64,000 bases of DNA, taken from contig NZ_JAGMUO010000065.1 in NCBI RefSeq assembly GCF_019049325.1, positions 682,001 to 746,000 on the forward strand. Direction: 5' to 3'. This DNA comes from Streptomyces sp. AC512_CC834 (GTDB lineage Bacteria > Actinomycetota > Actinomycetes > Streptomycetales > Streptomycetaceae). The notes beneath the pieces are model-generated. The model was not told where the DNA came from, ran no database searches, and saw only the letters and a list, made by a program, of their open reading frames with translations. Below, piece after piece: positions 27,058 to 34,613 of this stretch; position 1 is the stretch's first letter, and each line of letters begins with the position of its first letter. A program made the position numbers and the translations under genes.

Positions 27058-28701
27058 ATGTCCAGCGACACGGATCACCGTTCCGCCGCCCTCGCCCGAG
27101 CGGCCGCGCTCACCGGTCCGGGCGGCCGGTTCGAGCTCGCCGACGACGATGTGCTGGGTGCCCGGCTGCCGGTGTTCACCCACCGGCAGCGGGCCCTGCA
27201 CGAGGTACTGCACGCGTCCGTCGCGCACGCCGACCGCGAGTACGTCGTCACCGCGGACAGCCGGCTCACCTTCGCCGAGCACGCGGCCCAGGTCGCCTCG
27301 CTGGCGCACGTACTGCGCGAGCGGTACGGGGTCGTCAAGGGCGACCGGGTGGCGATCGCCGCCGCCAACTCCCCCGAGTGGATCCAGGTCTTCTGGGCCA
27401 CGGTGTCGATCGGGGCGGTGGCGGTCGGGTTCAATGCCTGGTGGACGGCGCGCGAGATGGACCACGGCCTGCGCAACGCGGAGCCCGTGCTGGTGGTGGC
27501 CGACGCCAAGCGGTCCGCGAAACTCGCGGACCGCGCGGTGCCGGTGCTCTCCCTGGAGGACGACGTCCGCCGCTTCCTCACGGCCCACCCGGACGCGCCG
27601 CTGCCGTCCGCGGACGTCGCCGAGGACGACCCGGCCGTCATCCTCTACACGTCGGGCACCTCGGGCCGCCCCAAGGGGGCCGTGCACACCCATCGCAATC
27701 TGCTGGCCGTCGTGGAATACCACCGGCTGAACGACGCCCTGCTGCAGATGTTCGGGGACCCGCTGGCTCCGGAGGACCGCGTCTACCTGCTCACCCTGCC
27801 GCTGTTCCACATCGCGAGCCTGCACAATCTCGCCCTGCCGCGACTCGCCACCGGCAGCAAGATCGCGCTGCACATGAGCGCGTTCGACGTCGACGCGGTG
27901 CTGGGCATGGTCGAGCGGGAACGCGTCACCAACTGGGGCGCGGTGCCGACCATGGCGCACCGGCTGCTCGAACACGGCCGCGCCGACCAGTACGACACGT
28001 CGTCGCTGACGGCGTTCGCGCTGGCTTCGGCACCGTCGACGACGGCGTTCAAGGAGCGGCTGCGGCGGGAGCTGCCGTTCGCGAAGGACTCCCTCGTGGA
28101 CAGCTACGGGCTGACGGAGACCTGCACCGCCGTCGCCGCCGCGAACCCGCAGGAGCTGGCGGCGGCACCCGGCACCCTCGGCCGGCCCGTGACCGGCGTC
28201 CGGCTGGAGATCCGCGATCCCTTCGGCGAAGTCCTCGGCGAGGGCGAGGAGGGCGAGGTGTGGGTGCGCAGCATGTACAACATGCTGGGCTACTGGAACG
28301 ACCCCGAGGCCACCGCGGACAGCATCCGCCCGGACCGCTGGCTGCGCACCGGGGACCTGGGCTGCCTGCGCGAGGGCCGGCTGTTCCTCGTCAGCCGGCG
28401 CTCGGATCTGATCATCCGGGGCGGTGAGAACGTCTACCCGGCCGAGATCGAGACGGTGCTCGCCGAGCACCCGGACGTCTCCGAGTGCCTGGTCCTGGGC
28501 GTTCCGCATGCCGAACTCGGTCAGGAGGTGGCCGCAGTGGTGGTACTCCGTCCGGGGGCGACGGTGACCGAGGAGGCGCTGCGGGAGTACGCGGCGAACG
28601 AGCTGGCCTACTTCAAGGTGCCGAAGCGCTGGCGGCTGACCGCCGACGGGCTGCCGCGCAACGCCACCGGGAAGGTGATCCGGCACTCGGTGCAGGTCTG
28701 A
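27058..28701 (+). CDS. acyl-CoA synthetase (class I adenylate-forming)
   Basis: 547 aa AMP-forming ligase. The ATP/AMP motif YTSGTSGRPKGAV lies near 200, DSYGLTETCT near 345, the adenosine-binding GDLG near 440, and the C-terminal catalytic lysine segment is LPRNATGKVIR. It activates a carboxylic acid as its CoA thioester. The location at the edge of the steroid locus and the promoter motif suggest a steroid side-chain or ring-derived acid, but the subfamily is not the FadD3 or FadD17 type found further along. CCAGGAGTCCCG precedes the ATG. Ahead of the AMP-binding domain is an N-terminal stretch of about 45 residues. Confidence 0.88.
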   Translation: MSSDTDHRSAALARAAALTGPGGRFELADDDVLGARLPVFTHRQRALHEVLHASVAHADREYVVTADSRLTFAEHAAQVASLAHVLRERYGVVKGDRVAIAAANSPEWIQVFWATVSIGAVAVGFNAWWTAREMDHGLRNAEPVLVVADAKRSAKLADRAVPVLSLEDDVRRFLTAHPDAPLPSADVAEDDPAVILYTSGTSGRPKGAVHTHRNLLAVVEYHRLNDALLQMFGDPLAPEDRVYLLTLPLFHIASLHNLALPRLATGSKIALHMSAFDVDAVLGMVERERVTNWGAVPTMAHRLLEHGRADQYDTSSLTAFALASAPSTTAFKERLRRELPFAKDSLVDSYGLTETCTAVAAANPQELAAAPGTLGRPVTGVRLEIRDPFGEVLGEGEEGEVWVRSMYNMLGYWNDPEATADSIRPDRWLRTGDLGCLREGRLFLVSRRSDLIIRGGENVYPAEIETVLAEHPDVSECLVLGVPHAELGQEVAAVVVLRPGATVTEEALREYAANELAYFKVPKRWRLTADGLPRNATGKVIRHSVQV

Positions 28702-28717
28702 GTCCGGGAGCGGTCCC

Positions 28718-28770
28718 GCACCACAGGGGTGTCCCGGCCGCCGTGAGCGGCCGGGACACCCCTGTGGTGC
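28718..28770. terminator. bidirectional terminator with a perfect 23-bp stem
   Basis: The arms 28718-28740 and 28748-28770 are exact reverse complements, separated by the loop CCGTGAG. It lies between the convergent acyl-CoA synthetase and SDR genes. There is no T-run on either side, so it works through its stem, as many actinobacterial terminators do. Confidence 0.85.
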
Positions 28771-28798
28771 GGGGGGAGGAGGAGCGGGAGGCGACTTC

Positions 28799-29575
28799 TC
28801 AGAAGTCCTCGGGGCCGCGCAGCGTCGCCTCGGCACCTCCGTCGACGTAGAGCACCTGCCCGGTGATGTGGCTGTTGTCGTCCGAGGCCAGGAACAGGAC
28901 GGCTCGCGCGATGTCCTCCGGCTGGGAGTAGCCGTTCAGCGGCATGGGGACGGCGGTGTCCATGACCTTCTTCATCTCCGGGTCGTCGAAGATGTCGGCG
29001 CTCATCGGGGTGAGCACGATGCCGGGCGCGACGACGTTCACGGGGATCCCGGCGTCGGCCCAGCCCGCGGCGACCGCGGTGCGCCGCGCCCACTGGGCGA
29101 GCGCCGACTTGGACGAGGGGTACAGCTTTCGGGCGCGGCCGTCCGCGATGGCCCGTTCCGCGTACGTCAGGGCCTTGTCCTCGTCCTCGGCCAGGCAGGC
29201 GGCGACGACGTCCGGGTCGGCGGGCTGGGTGCCGGAGATGGAGCCGATGAGGACGACCCGGGGGCGCGGCGCCGCGGCAAGGGCAGGGCGCAGCGCCGTC
29301 ACGAACTCGGTGGTGCCGAAGTAGTTGACGGTCACCATCGCCTTGCCCGGTACGGAGACGCCGGCACAGGTGACGACCGCGTCCACCACTCCCCCGGCGG
29401 CTTCCGCGGCGGCGACTGCGGCAGCGGCGCGGCCGTCCGGTGTGGAGAGGTCGGCGTCGATCTCGCCGCCGCGCAGGTCGACCCCGATCACGCGGTCGCC
29501 CTGGGCCCGGAGCAGGGTGGTGAGGGCGGCGCCGATCCCGGAGCCGGATCCGGTGACGACGATGTTGCGTGGCAT
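28799..29575 (-). CDS. SDR similar to 3-alpha-hydroxysteroid dehydrogenase
   Basis: 258 aa short-chain dehydrogenase. Cofactor motif TGSGSGIG, catalytic YPSSK. Several stretches recall the Comamonas 3-alpha-hydroxysteroid dehydrogenase/carbonyl reductase as I remember it: VDLRGGEIDADLSTPDGR after the second strand, the VTVNYFGTTEF helix and a C-terminal DGGAEATLRGPEDF. That enzyme oxidises 3-alpha-hydroxy groups of bile acids and androsterone to 3-ketones, the entry step of bile-acid degradation. ACAAGAGGAGTCCCC precedes the ATG. It lies downstream of a KstR-like regulator on the same strand. The steroid role is a strong family inference; the stereospecificity is not proven. Confidence 0.8.
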   Translation of the reverse strand: MPRNIVVTGSGSGIGAALTTLLRAQGDRVIGVDLRGGEIDADLSTPDGRAAAAVAAAEAAGGVVDAVVTCAGVSVPGKAMVTVNYFGTTEFVTALRPALAAAPRPRVVLIGSISGTQPADPDVVAACLAEDEDKALTYAERAIADGRARKLYPSSKSALAQWARRTAVAAGWADAGIPVNVVAPGIVLTPMSADIFDDPEMKKVMDTAVPMPLNGYSQPEDIARAVLFLASDDNSHITGQVLYVDGGAEATLRGPEDF

Positions 29576-29617
29576 GGGGACTCCTCTTGTCGATCAACGT
29601 CCTTTCGCGCACCGTAA

Positions 29618-30253
29618 TCAACCGGCGCCGGTGCGGCCTTTCCACTCCCGGTGGCCGGTTGGGCCGAGCAGGAGACGGCAGGCCAGCCTGATGCCGTCGT
29701 GCGCCGTCTCGGGCGGGGAGCGCTCGTACAGGACGGTGGTGAGCAGGCCGTACCAGGCCTGCTGGAGGATGCGGACCACGCGCTGGTCCCGCTCGGTGGG
29801 CTCGCTCACCCCTGCCGTGCGCAGCAGCAGGTCGGCGAGGACCTCGTCGGTGCGGCGGGCCGGGCCGCTGTCGTCGACGGGGGCGACGTTGTTGGCCTGC
29901 ATCATCGCGAGGGCCAGCAGTGGTTGTTCGAAGAGCTGTCGGCTCGCCCCGGTGAGCAGATCGGTCACGGCTTCCACCGGGCCGGTGCCCGGCGCGGGCG
30001 GTGGGGTGTCCGCGGCCAGGCGGAGCACCTGGGCGTGCATGACCGCGGCGAAGAGGTGCGTCTTGGACGGGAAGTAGCGGTACAGGGTGGCGATCGCGAC
30101 GCCCGCTGCCCTGGCCACGTCGTGCATCTGCACCCGTTCGAGGCCGTGCGTGGCGCCGAGGCGCGCCGCGCACCGCAGGATCCGGGCGTGTCGCTGGCGC
30201 TGCTTGGGCGAGGTGGGATGCGCGGGGGCTCTTTCGCCGCTCGTTCGGGGCAC
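29618..30253 (-). CDS. KstR-like TetR regulator, paralogue 1
   Basis: 211 aa TetR repressor. The DNA-binding helix-turn-helix region reads VQMHDVARAAGVAIATLYRY followed by FPSKTHL, characteristic of the KstR group that controls steroid catabolism. The ligand domain is divergent. The second regulator at 51770 has an almost identical helix-turn-helix. The GTG start at 30253 has AAGGA about 10 bp upstream. It is divergent from an F420-type oxidoreductase across a region with the shared operator motif. Its inducer is likely a steroid CoA thioester or ketosteroid, by analogy with KstR. Confidence 0.85.
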   Translation of the reverse strand: MPRTSGERAPAHPTSPKQRQRHARILRCAARLGATHGLERVQMHDVARAAGVAIATLYRYFPSKTHLFAAVMHAQVLRLAADTPPPAPGTGPVEAVTDLLTGASRQLFEQPLLALAMMQANNVAPVDDSGPARRTDEVLADLLLRTAGVSEPTERDQRVVRILQQAWYGLLTTVLYERSPPETAHDGIRLACRLLLGPTGHREWKGRTGAG

Positions 30254-30319
30254 GGTCAGGGAGTCCTTCCGTCGGCCGTCGATGTTTCCGCGTGCGGTGC
30301 GGGTGCGGTGGGCGGCGTT

Positions 30320-30334
30320 CCGGTCAGTGGGACC
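30320..30334 (+). promoter_or_regulatory. candidate KstR-like operator, copy 2
   Basis: CCGGTCAGTGGGACC, with GGTC/GACC half-sites around a 5-bp centre. It is located in the 159-bp gap between KstR-like paralogue 1 (minus) and the LLM oxidoreductase (plus). It matches the copies at 26955 and 51658. Confidence 0.6.
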
Positions 30335-30412
30335 CGGCCGCATCCGGCGCGGGGCGCGGACTTGGATGGCCCTTCCCCCTCCCGTCTCCCCGCGCCCCTG
30401 AGAGGTGCCCCC

Positions 30413-31297
30413 ATGCGGATCGGCATCACCAGTCCCGTCGTCACCGCCGTGCCCGGTGTCCACTCACCGTGGGAGCGCGGCGCCGGCATCGAGGAGCTGG
30501 GGGCGGTCGCCGAGGCCGCCGACCGGCTCGGTTTCCACCATCTGACCTGTTCGGAGCATGTGGCGGTGCCCGTGGACGTCGCCGAGCAGCGGGGCGGCAC
30601 CTACTGGGATCCCCTCGCCACCTTCGGGTATCTCGCCGCCCGCACCCGCCGTATCCGGCTTGCCACCCAGGTCCTGGTGCTGGGCTACCACCATCCGCTG
30701 GCCGTCGCGAAGCGCTACGGCACGCTGGACCGGGTCTCGGGCGGCCGGCTGGTGCTCGGGCTCGGTGTGGGGAGTCTGGAGGAGGAGTTCCGGCTGCTCG
30801 GCGCGGCCTTCGAGGGGCGCGGCGGGATCGCCGACGACGCGCTCGCGGCGCTGCGGGCCTCGCTGTCCCGCCGTGAGCCCGCCTACCACGGGGAGCACTT
30901 CGACTACGAGGGGTTCGTGGTGGAGCCGCACGCCGTGCAGGAGTCGGTGCCGCTGTGGATCGGCGGCCGTACGCCGCGTTCCCTGCGCCGGGCCGTGGCG
31001 TACGGGGACGGCTGGGTGCCGTTCGGACTTCCGCTGGACCGGCTGCGCGAGATGGTCGACGCGGCCGAGCTGCCGGAGGGCTTCGAGGTGGTGCTGAGCG
31101 CGGGGCGCCCGCTGGATCCGTCCGGGGACGCGGACGGAGCGGCGAGGGCGCTGCGCAGGGTGTCCGAGGCGGGGGCCACGCTGGTCAGCGTGTCGCTGGC
31201 TGCCGAGTCGCCGCGTCACTACGTCGAGCAGTTGGCGGCGCTGGCGGAGATCGCGCGGATCCCGGGTGTCGCCGCGAGCGGGGAGGCCGGGGCATGA
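30413..31297 (+). CDS. LLM-class F420-dependent oxidoreductase
   Basis: 294 aa luciferase-like TIM-barrel protein of the F420-dependent group. Family blocks include FHHLTCSEHV, TRRIRLATQVLVLGYHHP, RLVLGLGVGSLEEEF and PLWIGGRTP. It probably uses F420 or FMN to oxidise or reduce an organic substrate; related LLM genes occur in mycobacterial KstR regulons, but a reaction in steroid breakdown has not been assigned to this one. The ATG at 30413 has GAGAGG upstream. It is translationally coupled to the SnoaL-like gene (ATGA). Confidence 0.87.
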   Translation: MRIGITSPVVTAVPGVHSPWERGAGIEELGAVAEAADRLGFHHLTCSEHVAVPVDVAEQRGGTYWDPLATFGYLAARTRRIRLATQVLVLGYHHPLAVAKRYGTLDRVSGGRLVLGLGVGSLEEEFRLLGAAFEGRGGIADDALAALRASLSRREPAYHGEHFDYEGFVVEPHAVQESVPLWIGGRTPRSLRRAVAYGDGWVPFGLPLDRLREMVDAAELPEGFEVVLSAGRPLDPSGDADGAARALRRVSEAGATLVSVSLAAESPRHYVEQLAALAEIARIPGVAASGEAGA

Positions 31298-31791
31298 GCG
31301 AGCGGCTGCCGGACGGCTTCGAAGCGCGACTGCGGCGTCTGGAGGACGAGCGGGACATCGCCAGGATGATGGCCTCGTACGGGCCGATGGTCGACGGCGG
31401 CGACGCGGACGGTGTCGCCGCGCTCTGGGCGCCGGACGGTGTCTACGACATCGACGAGCTGTTCCTCGCGGGCCGGGAGCAGATCGGCGCGATGGTGCGG
31501 TCCGCCGCGCACCGGGGCTGGATCCGGCAGGGCTGCGCGCACGTCGTCGGGCCGCCGCACATCACGGTCGACGGCGACGAGGCGGTCGCGGTGTGCCACT
31601 CGCTGATGGTGGTGCACGAGGAGGGCCGGTACGTGGTGCGCCGGGCCACCGCCAACCACTGGCGGCTGCGCCGTACGGACTCCGCCCCTGGATGGCAGGT
31701 GGTCACCCGGACCAACCGGATCCTGGACGGGCGTCCCGAGTCCCCGGCACTGCTGACCGACGGAGTGCGCGGGGAGCGTGCCGAGGGCTGA
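31294..31791 (+). CDS. SnoaL-like/NTF2-fold protein
   Basis: 165 aa small alpha+beta barrel protein of the SnoaL-like superfamily: an N-terminal helix LEDERDIARMMASYG, then MVDGGDADGVAALWAPDGVY and several strands. Such folds act as ketosteroid isomerases, dehydratases, cyclases or scaffolds. A ketosteroid isomerase-like job is possible in this locus, but the sequence alone does not establish it. It overlaps the LLM gene by 4 bp and is followed by a strong hairpin, so the two form a bicistronic unit. Confidence 0.82.
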   Translation: MSERLPDGFEARLRRLEDERDIARMMASYGPMVDGGDADGVAALWAPDGVYDIDELFLAGREQIGAMVRSAAHRGWIRQGCAHVVGPPHITVDGDEAVAVCHSLMVVHEEGRYVVRRATANHWRLRRTDSAPGWQVVTRTNRILDGRPESPALLTDGVRGERAEG

Positions 31792-31816
31792 CCGTGTGAT
31801 CGGGTGATGCGGGGAA

Positions 31817-31845
31817 GGGGGCGGTGACGGTCCGTCTCCGCCCCC
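31817..31845. terminator. hairpin terminator between convergent genes
   Basis: Arms GGGGGCGG and CCGCCCCC flank a second paired segment, GACGG/CCGTC, giving a near-continuous 13-14 bp stem with a tiny loop. It lies between the SnoaL-like gene stop and the SDR stop. Confidence 0.7.
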
Positions 31846-31880
31846 CCTCTCCGCGCCCCTCCCCGCGTCCCGCGGCGCGG

Positions 31881-32801
31881 TCAGCGGGCGCCGTACACCG
31901 GCTGGGGCGTCTCGGCAGTGGCCAGGAGCTTCGTCGCCGCCTCGCCCGCCTCCGCCGGGGTCCAGCGGGCGCCCTTGTCGGCGGTGGGGCCAGGGCGCCA
32001 GCCCTCCATCACGGTGATCCGTCCCGCCTCCGCCTCGAAGACCCGGCCGCTCACCCCGGCCGAGGCCGCCGAGCCGAGCCACACGACGAGCGGAGACACG
32101 TTGTCCGGGGCCATCGCGTCGAAACCGCCCTCGCCGGGCGCCGCCATGGTCTCGGCGAAGGTGTCCTCGGTCATCCGGGTGCGGGCGGCCGGGGCGATCG
32201 CGTTGACCTGGACGCCGTAGCGGCCCATCTCGGCGGCGGACACCAGGGTCAGTCCGACGATGCCCGCCTTGGCCGCGGAGTAGTTGCCCTGGCCGACGCT
32301 GCCCAGCAGGCCCGCACCGGAGCTGGTGTTGATCACGCGTGCCTCGGGGACGCGGCCCGCCTTGGCCTCGGCTCGCCAGTGTGCCGCCGCGTGCTTGAGC
32401 GGCAGGAAGTGGCCCTTGAGGTGGACCCGCATCACCGCGTCCCAGTCGTCCTCGTCCAGGTTGACCAGCATCCGGTCGCGCAGGAAGCCGGCGTTGTTGA
32501 CCAGGGTGTCGAGGCGCCCGAACGTGTCGAGGGCGGTGGCGACGAGGGAGGCCGCGCCGTCGGTGGTGGCGATGTCGCCGCCGTGCGCGACCGCCTCGCC
32601 GCCGGCCGCGCGGATCTCCTCGACGACCTGCTGTGCGGGGCCACTGCCCGCGCCGGAGCCGTCGAGGCCCACGCCGAGGTCGTTGACGACGACTTTCGCG
32701 CCCTCTGCGGCGAACGCCAGGGCATGGGCACGGCCGAGTCCGCGGCCCGCGCCGGTGACGGCGACGACGCGGCCTGCGCACAGGGCGGTCGGTGAGGTCA
32801 T
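31881..32801 (-). CDS. SDR, Rv3548c-like, steroid/acyl-CoA dehydrogenase type
   Basis: 306 aa short-chain dehydrogenase resembling the dehydrogenase domain of peroxisomal multifunctional enzyme 2. TGAGRGLGRAHAL binds NAD; the Ser is in NTSSGAG and the catalytic pair is YSAAK. It is longer than classical SDRs, with a C-terminal extension of about 50 residues. In M. tuberculosis an SDR of this size (Rv3548c) lies near and divergent to echA20, as here. It may oxidise a 3-hydroxyacyl-CoA or a steroid hydroxyl. It is divergent from echA20 across a promoter bearing a KstR2-type box. Confidence 0.85.
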   Translation of the reverse strand: MTSPTALCAGRVVAVTGAGRGLGRAHALAFAAEGAKVVVNDLGVGLDGSGAGSGPAQQVVEEIRAAGGEAVAHGGDIATTDGAASLVATALDTFGRLDTLVNNAGFLRDRMLVNLDEDDWDAVMRVHLKGHFLPLKHAAAHWRAEAKAGRVPEARVINTSSGAGLLGSVGQGNYSAAKAGIVGLTLVSAAEMGRYGVQVNAIAPAARTRMTEDTFAETMAAPGEGGFDAMAPDNVSPLVVWLGSAASAGVSGRVFEAEAGRITVMEGWRPGPTADKGARWTPAEAGEAATKLLATAETPQPVYGAR

Positions 32802-32893
32802 GAGGGTGTCCTTTCGGGAGGGGCCGGGGGCTGCGCCGTACCGCTCAGTGGCACGGGGTACTCCCCCGGCGTTCGTATCGCTGCTACCTTCTG

Positions 32894-32910
32894 CCTAACA
32901 AACGTTTGGT
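32894..32910 (-). promoter_or_regulatory. KstR2-type operator upstream of echA20-ipdABC
   Basis: Read on the minus strand this is ACCAAACGTTTGTTAGG, differing at two central bases from the box at 40348-40364. The core CAAACGTTTG is a perfect palindrome and approximates the published KstR2 consensus (AnCAAGnnCTTGnT). It lies 21 bp upstream of the echA20 start and also faces the divergent SDR. An imperfectly centred 8-bp inverted repeat (GCTACCTT/AAGGTAGC, 32883-32921) encloses it. Confidence 0.75.
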
Positions 32911-32931
32911 GGAAAGGTAGCTGATCTGCTC

Positions 32932-33732
32932 ATGGGTGTCTCCACCTCCGCCCCGCAAGCGGGCGTCGCCGTCGTCACCGTGGACTTCCCTCCGGTGAAC
33001 GCCCTGCCCGTACGGGCCTGGTACGAGCTGGCCGCCGCGGTGCGCGCCGCCGGCGCGGACCCCGAGGTGCGCTGCGTGGTGCTCACCGCCGAGGGGCGCG
33101 GGTTCAACGCGGGCGTGGACATCAAGGAGATGCAGCGCACGGACGGGCACGGCGCGCTGATCGGCGCCAACCGCGGCTGCTTCGAGGCGTTCGCCGCGGT
33201 CTACGAGTGCGAGGTCCCGGTCGTGGCCGCCGTGCACGGCTTCTGCCTGGGCGGCGGCATCGGCCTCGTCGGCAACGCCGACGCGATCGTGGCGGCCGAC
33301 GACGCCACCTTCGGGCTCCCGGAGCTGGACCGCGGCGCGCTCGGCGCGGCCACCCACCTCGCCCGGCTGGTCCCGCAGCACCTGATGCGGGCCCTGTACT
33401 ACACCTCCCGCACCGCCACGGCCGAGGAGCTGCACCGGCACGGCTCGGTGTGGCGCGTGGTCCCGCGGGATGAACTGCGGGACGCCGCTCTGGAGCTGGC
33501 GGGCGAGATCGCCGCCAAGGACGGCCATCTGATCCGGCTGGCCAAGGCCGCCATCAACGGCATCGACCCCGTCGACGTACGCCGCAGCTACCGCTTCGAG
33601 CAGGGCTTCACCTTCGAGGCCAACCTCAGCGGGGTCGCCGACCGCGTACGCGACACCTTCGGCACCCACACTTCCGGCACCGGCACTTCCGCCGCCGACA
33701 CTTCCGGCACCGACAAGGAGCAGCGAGCGTGA
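32932..33732 (+). CDS. echA20: EchA20-like crotonase, steroid ring D hydrolase
   Basis: 266 aa crotonase-fold enzyme. Oxyanion-hole blocks are FNAGVDIKEM and FCLGGGIGL. It is the first gene of echA20-ipdA-ipdB-ipdC, the same arrangement as in M. tuberculosis, where EchA20 hydrolyses ring D of the bicyclic CoA intermediate (HIEC-CoA) before ring C is opened. The C-terminal tail of about 20 residues is a Ser/Thr/Gly-rich repeat (SGTGTSAADTSGTD) not expected in the family. The stop overlaps the GTG of ipdA by 4 bp. A KstR2-type box precedes it. Confidence 0.9.
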   Translation: MGVSTSAPQAGVAVVTVDFPPVNALPVRAWYELAAAVRAAGADPEVRCVVLTAEGRGFNAGVDIKEMQRTDGHGALIGANRGCFEAFAAVYECEVPVVAAVHGFCLGGGIGLVGNADAIVAADDATFGLPELDRGALGAATHLARLVPQHLMRALYYTSRTATAEELHRHGSVWRVVPRDELRDAALELAGEIAAKDGHLIRLAKAAINGIDPVDVRRSYRFEQGFTFEANLSGVADRVRDTFGTHTSGTGTSAADTSGTDKEQRA

Positions 33733-34613
33733 CCCAGGACAAGACGATGACGGCCGACGACGTCGTCGGCCGGCTGCGCAGCGGCATGACGATCGGCATC
33801 GGCGGCTGGGGCTCGCGCCGCAAGCCGATGGCTCTGGTGCGGGCGCTGCTGCGCTCGGACGTGACGGACCTGACGGTGGTGTCGTACGGCGGACCGGACG
33901 TGGGACTGCTGGCGGCCGCCGGGAAGATCCGGAAGCTGGTCGCGGCGTTCGGCACCCTCGACTCCATACCCCTGGAGCCGCACTTCACGGCCGCCCGGCA
34001 GCGCGGGGCCTTCGAGATGGTGGAGCTGGACGAGGCGATGCTCATGTGGGGGCTGACCGCCGGTGCGCAGCGCCTGCCGTTCATCCCCGTGCGGGCGGGT
34101 ATCGGCTCGGACGTGATGAAGGTCAACCCGTCGCTGCGTACGGTCCGTTCGCCCTACGACGACGGGGAGGAGCTGGTCGCGGCCCCGGCCCTGCGCCTGG
34201 ACGCGGCCCTGGTCCACCTCAACCGCGCCGACGCGCAGGGCAACGGCCAGTACCTGGGCCCGGACCCGTACTTCGACGACCTGTTCTGCGAGGCCGCCGA
34301 CCACGCGTACGTCTCCTGCGAGCGGATCGTGGACACGGCGGACCTGCTCAAGGAGCACGGGCCGCAGACCCTCCTGGTCAAGCGCCTGTTCGTGGACGGC
34401 GTGGTGGAGACGCCGAACGGCGCGCACTTCACCTCCTGCGTGCCCGACCACGACCGGGACGAGGAGTTCCAGCGGGCCTACGTCCGCGCCGCCCGCGACT
34501 CCGAGGCGTGGCCGGCCTTCGCCGCCCGGTTCCTGTCCGGTGACGAGGCCGCCTACCAGGCCGCCGTCACGGCGTTCCACCAGGACCAGCAGAAGGAAGG
34601 CAAGGAAGCATGA
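33729..34613 (+). CDS. ipdA: IpdA, CoA-transferase-like ring C hydrolase alpha subunit
   Basis: 294 aa class I CoA-transferase fold protein. With IpdB it forms the COCHEA-CoA hydrolase, which opens the last steroid ring; it is a hydrolase, not a transferase. The block MVELDEAMLMWGLTAG contains Glu102, which by approximate register matches the glutamate known to be essential in the mycobacterial enzyme. GGWGSRRKPM near residue 25 is the CoA-binding loop. The GTG start is translationally coupled to echA20, and the stop overlaps ipdB by 4 bp. Confidence 0.92.
   Translation: MTQDKTMTADDVVGRLRSGMTIGIGGWGSRRKPMALVRALLRSDVTDLTVVSYGGPDVGLLAAAGKIRKLVAAFGTLDSIPLEPHFTAARQRGAFEMVELDEAMLMWGLTAGAQRLPFIPVRAGIGSDVMKVNPSLRTVRSPYDDGEELVAAPALRLDAALVHLNRADAQGNGQYLGPDPYFDDLFCEAADHAYVSCERIVDTADLLKEHGPQTLLVKRLFVDGVVETPNGAHFTSCVPDHDRDEEFQRAYVRAARDSEAWPAFAARFLSGDEAAYQAAVTAFHQDQQKEGKEA

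Noticed and set aside
28718..28770. The perfect 23-bp hairpin considered as a small RNA or mobile-element end
   Set aside because: It sits exactly between two convergent stop codons and is best explained as a terminator; no transposase or promoter is nearby.
32842..32855. Possible fourth copy of the CCGGTCASTGRGACY motif (CGCTCAGTGGCACG)
   Set aside because: Three mismatches to the other copies, including both half-sites, and a strong KstR2 box already occupies this promoter.
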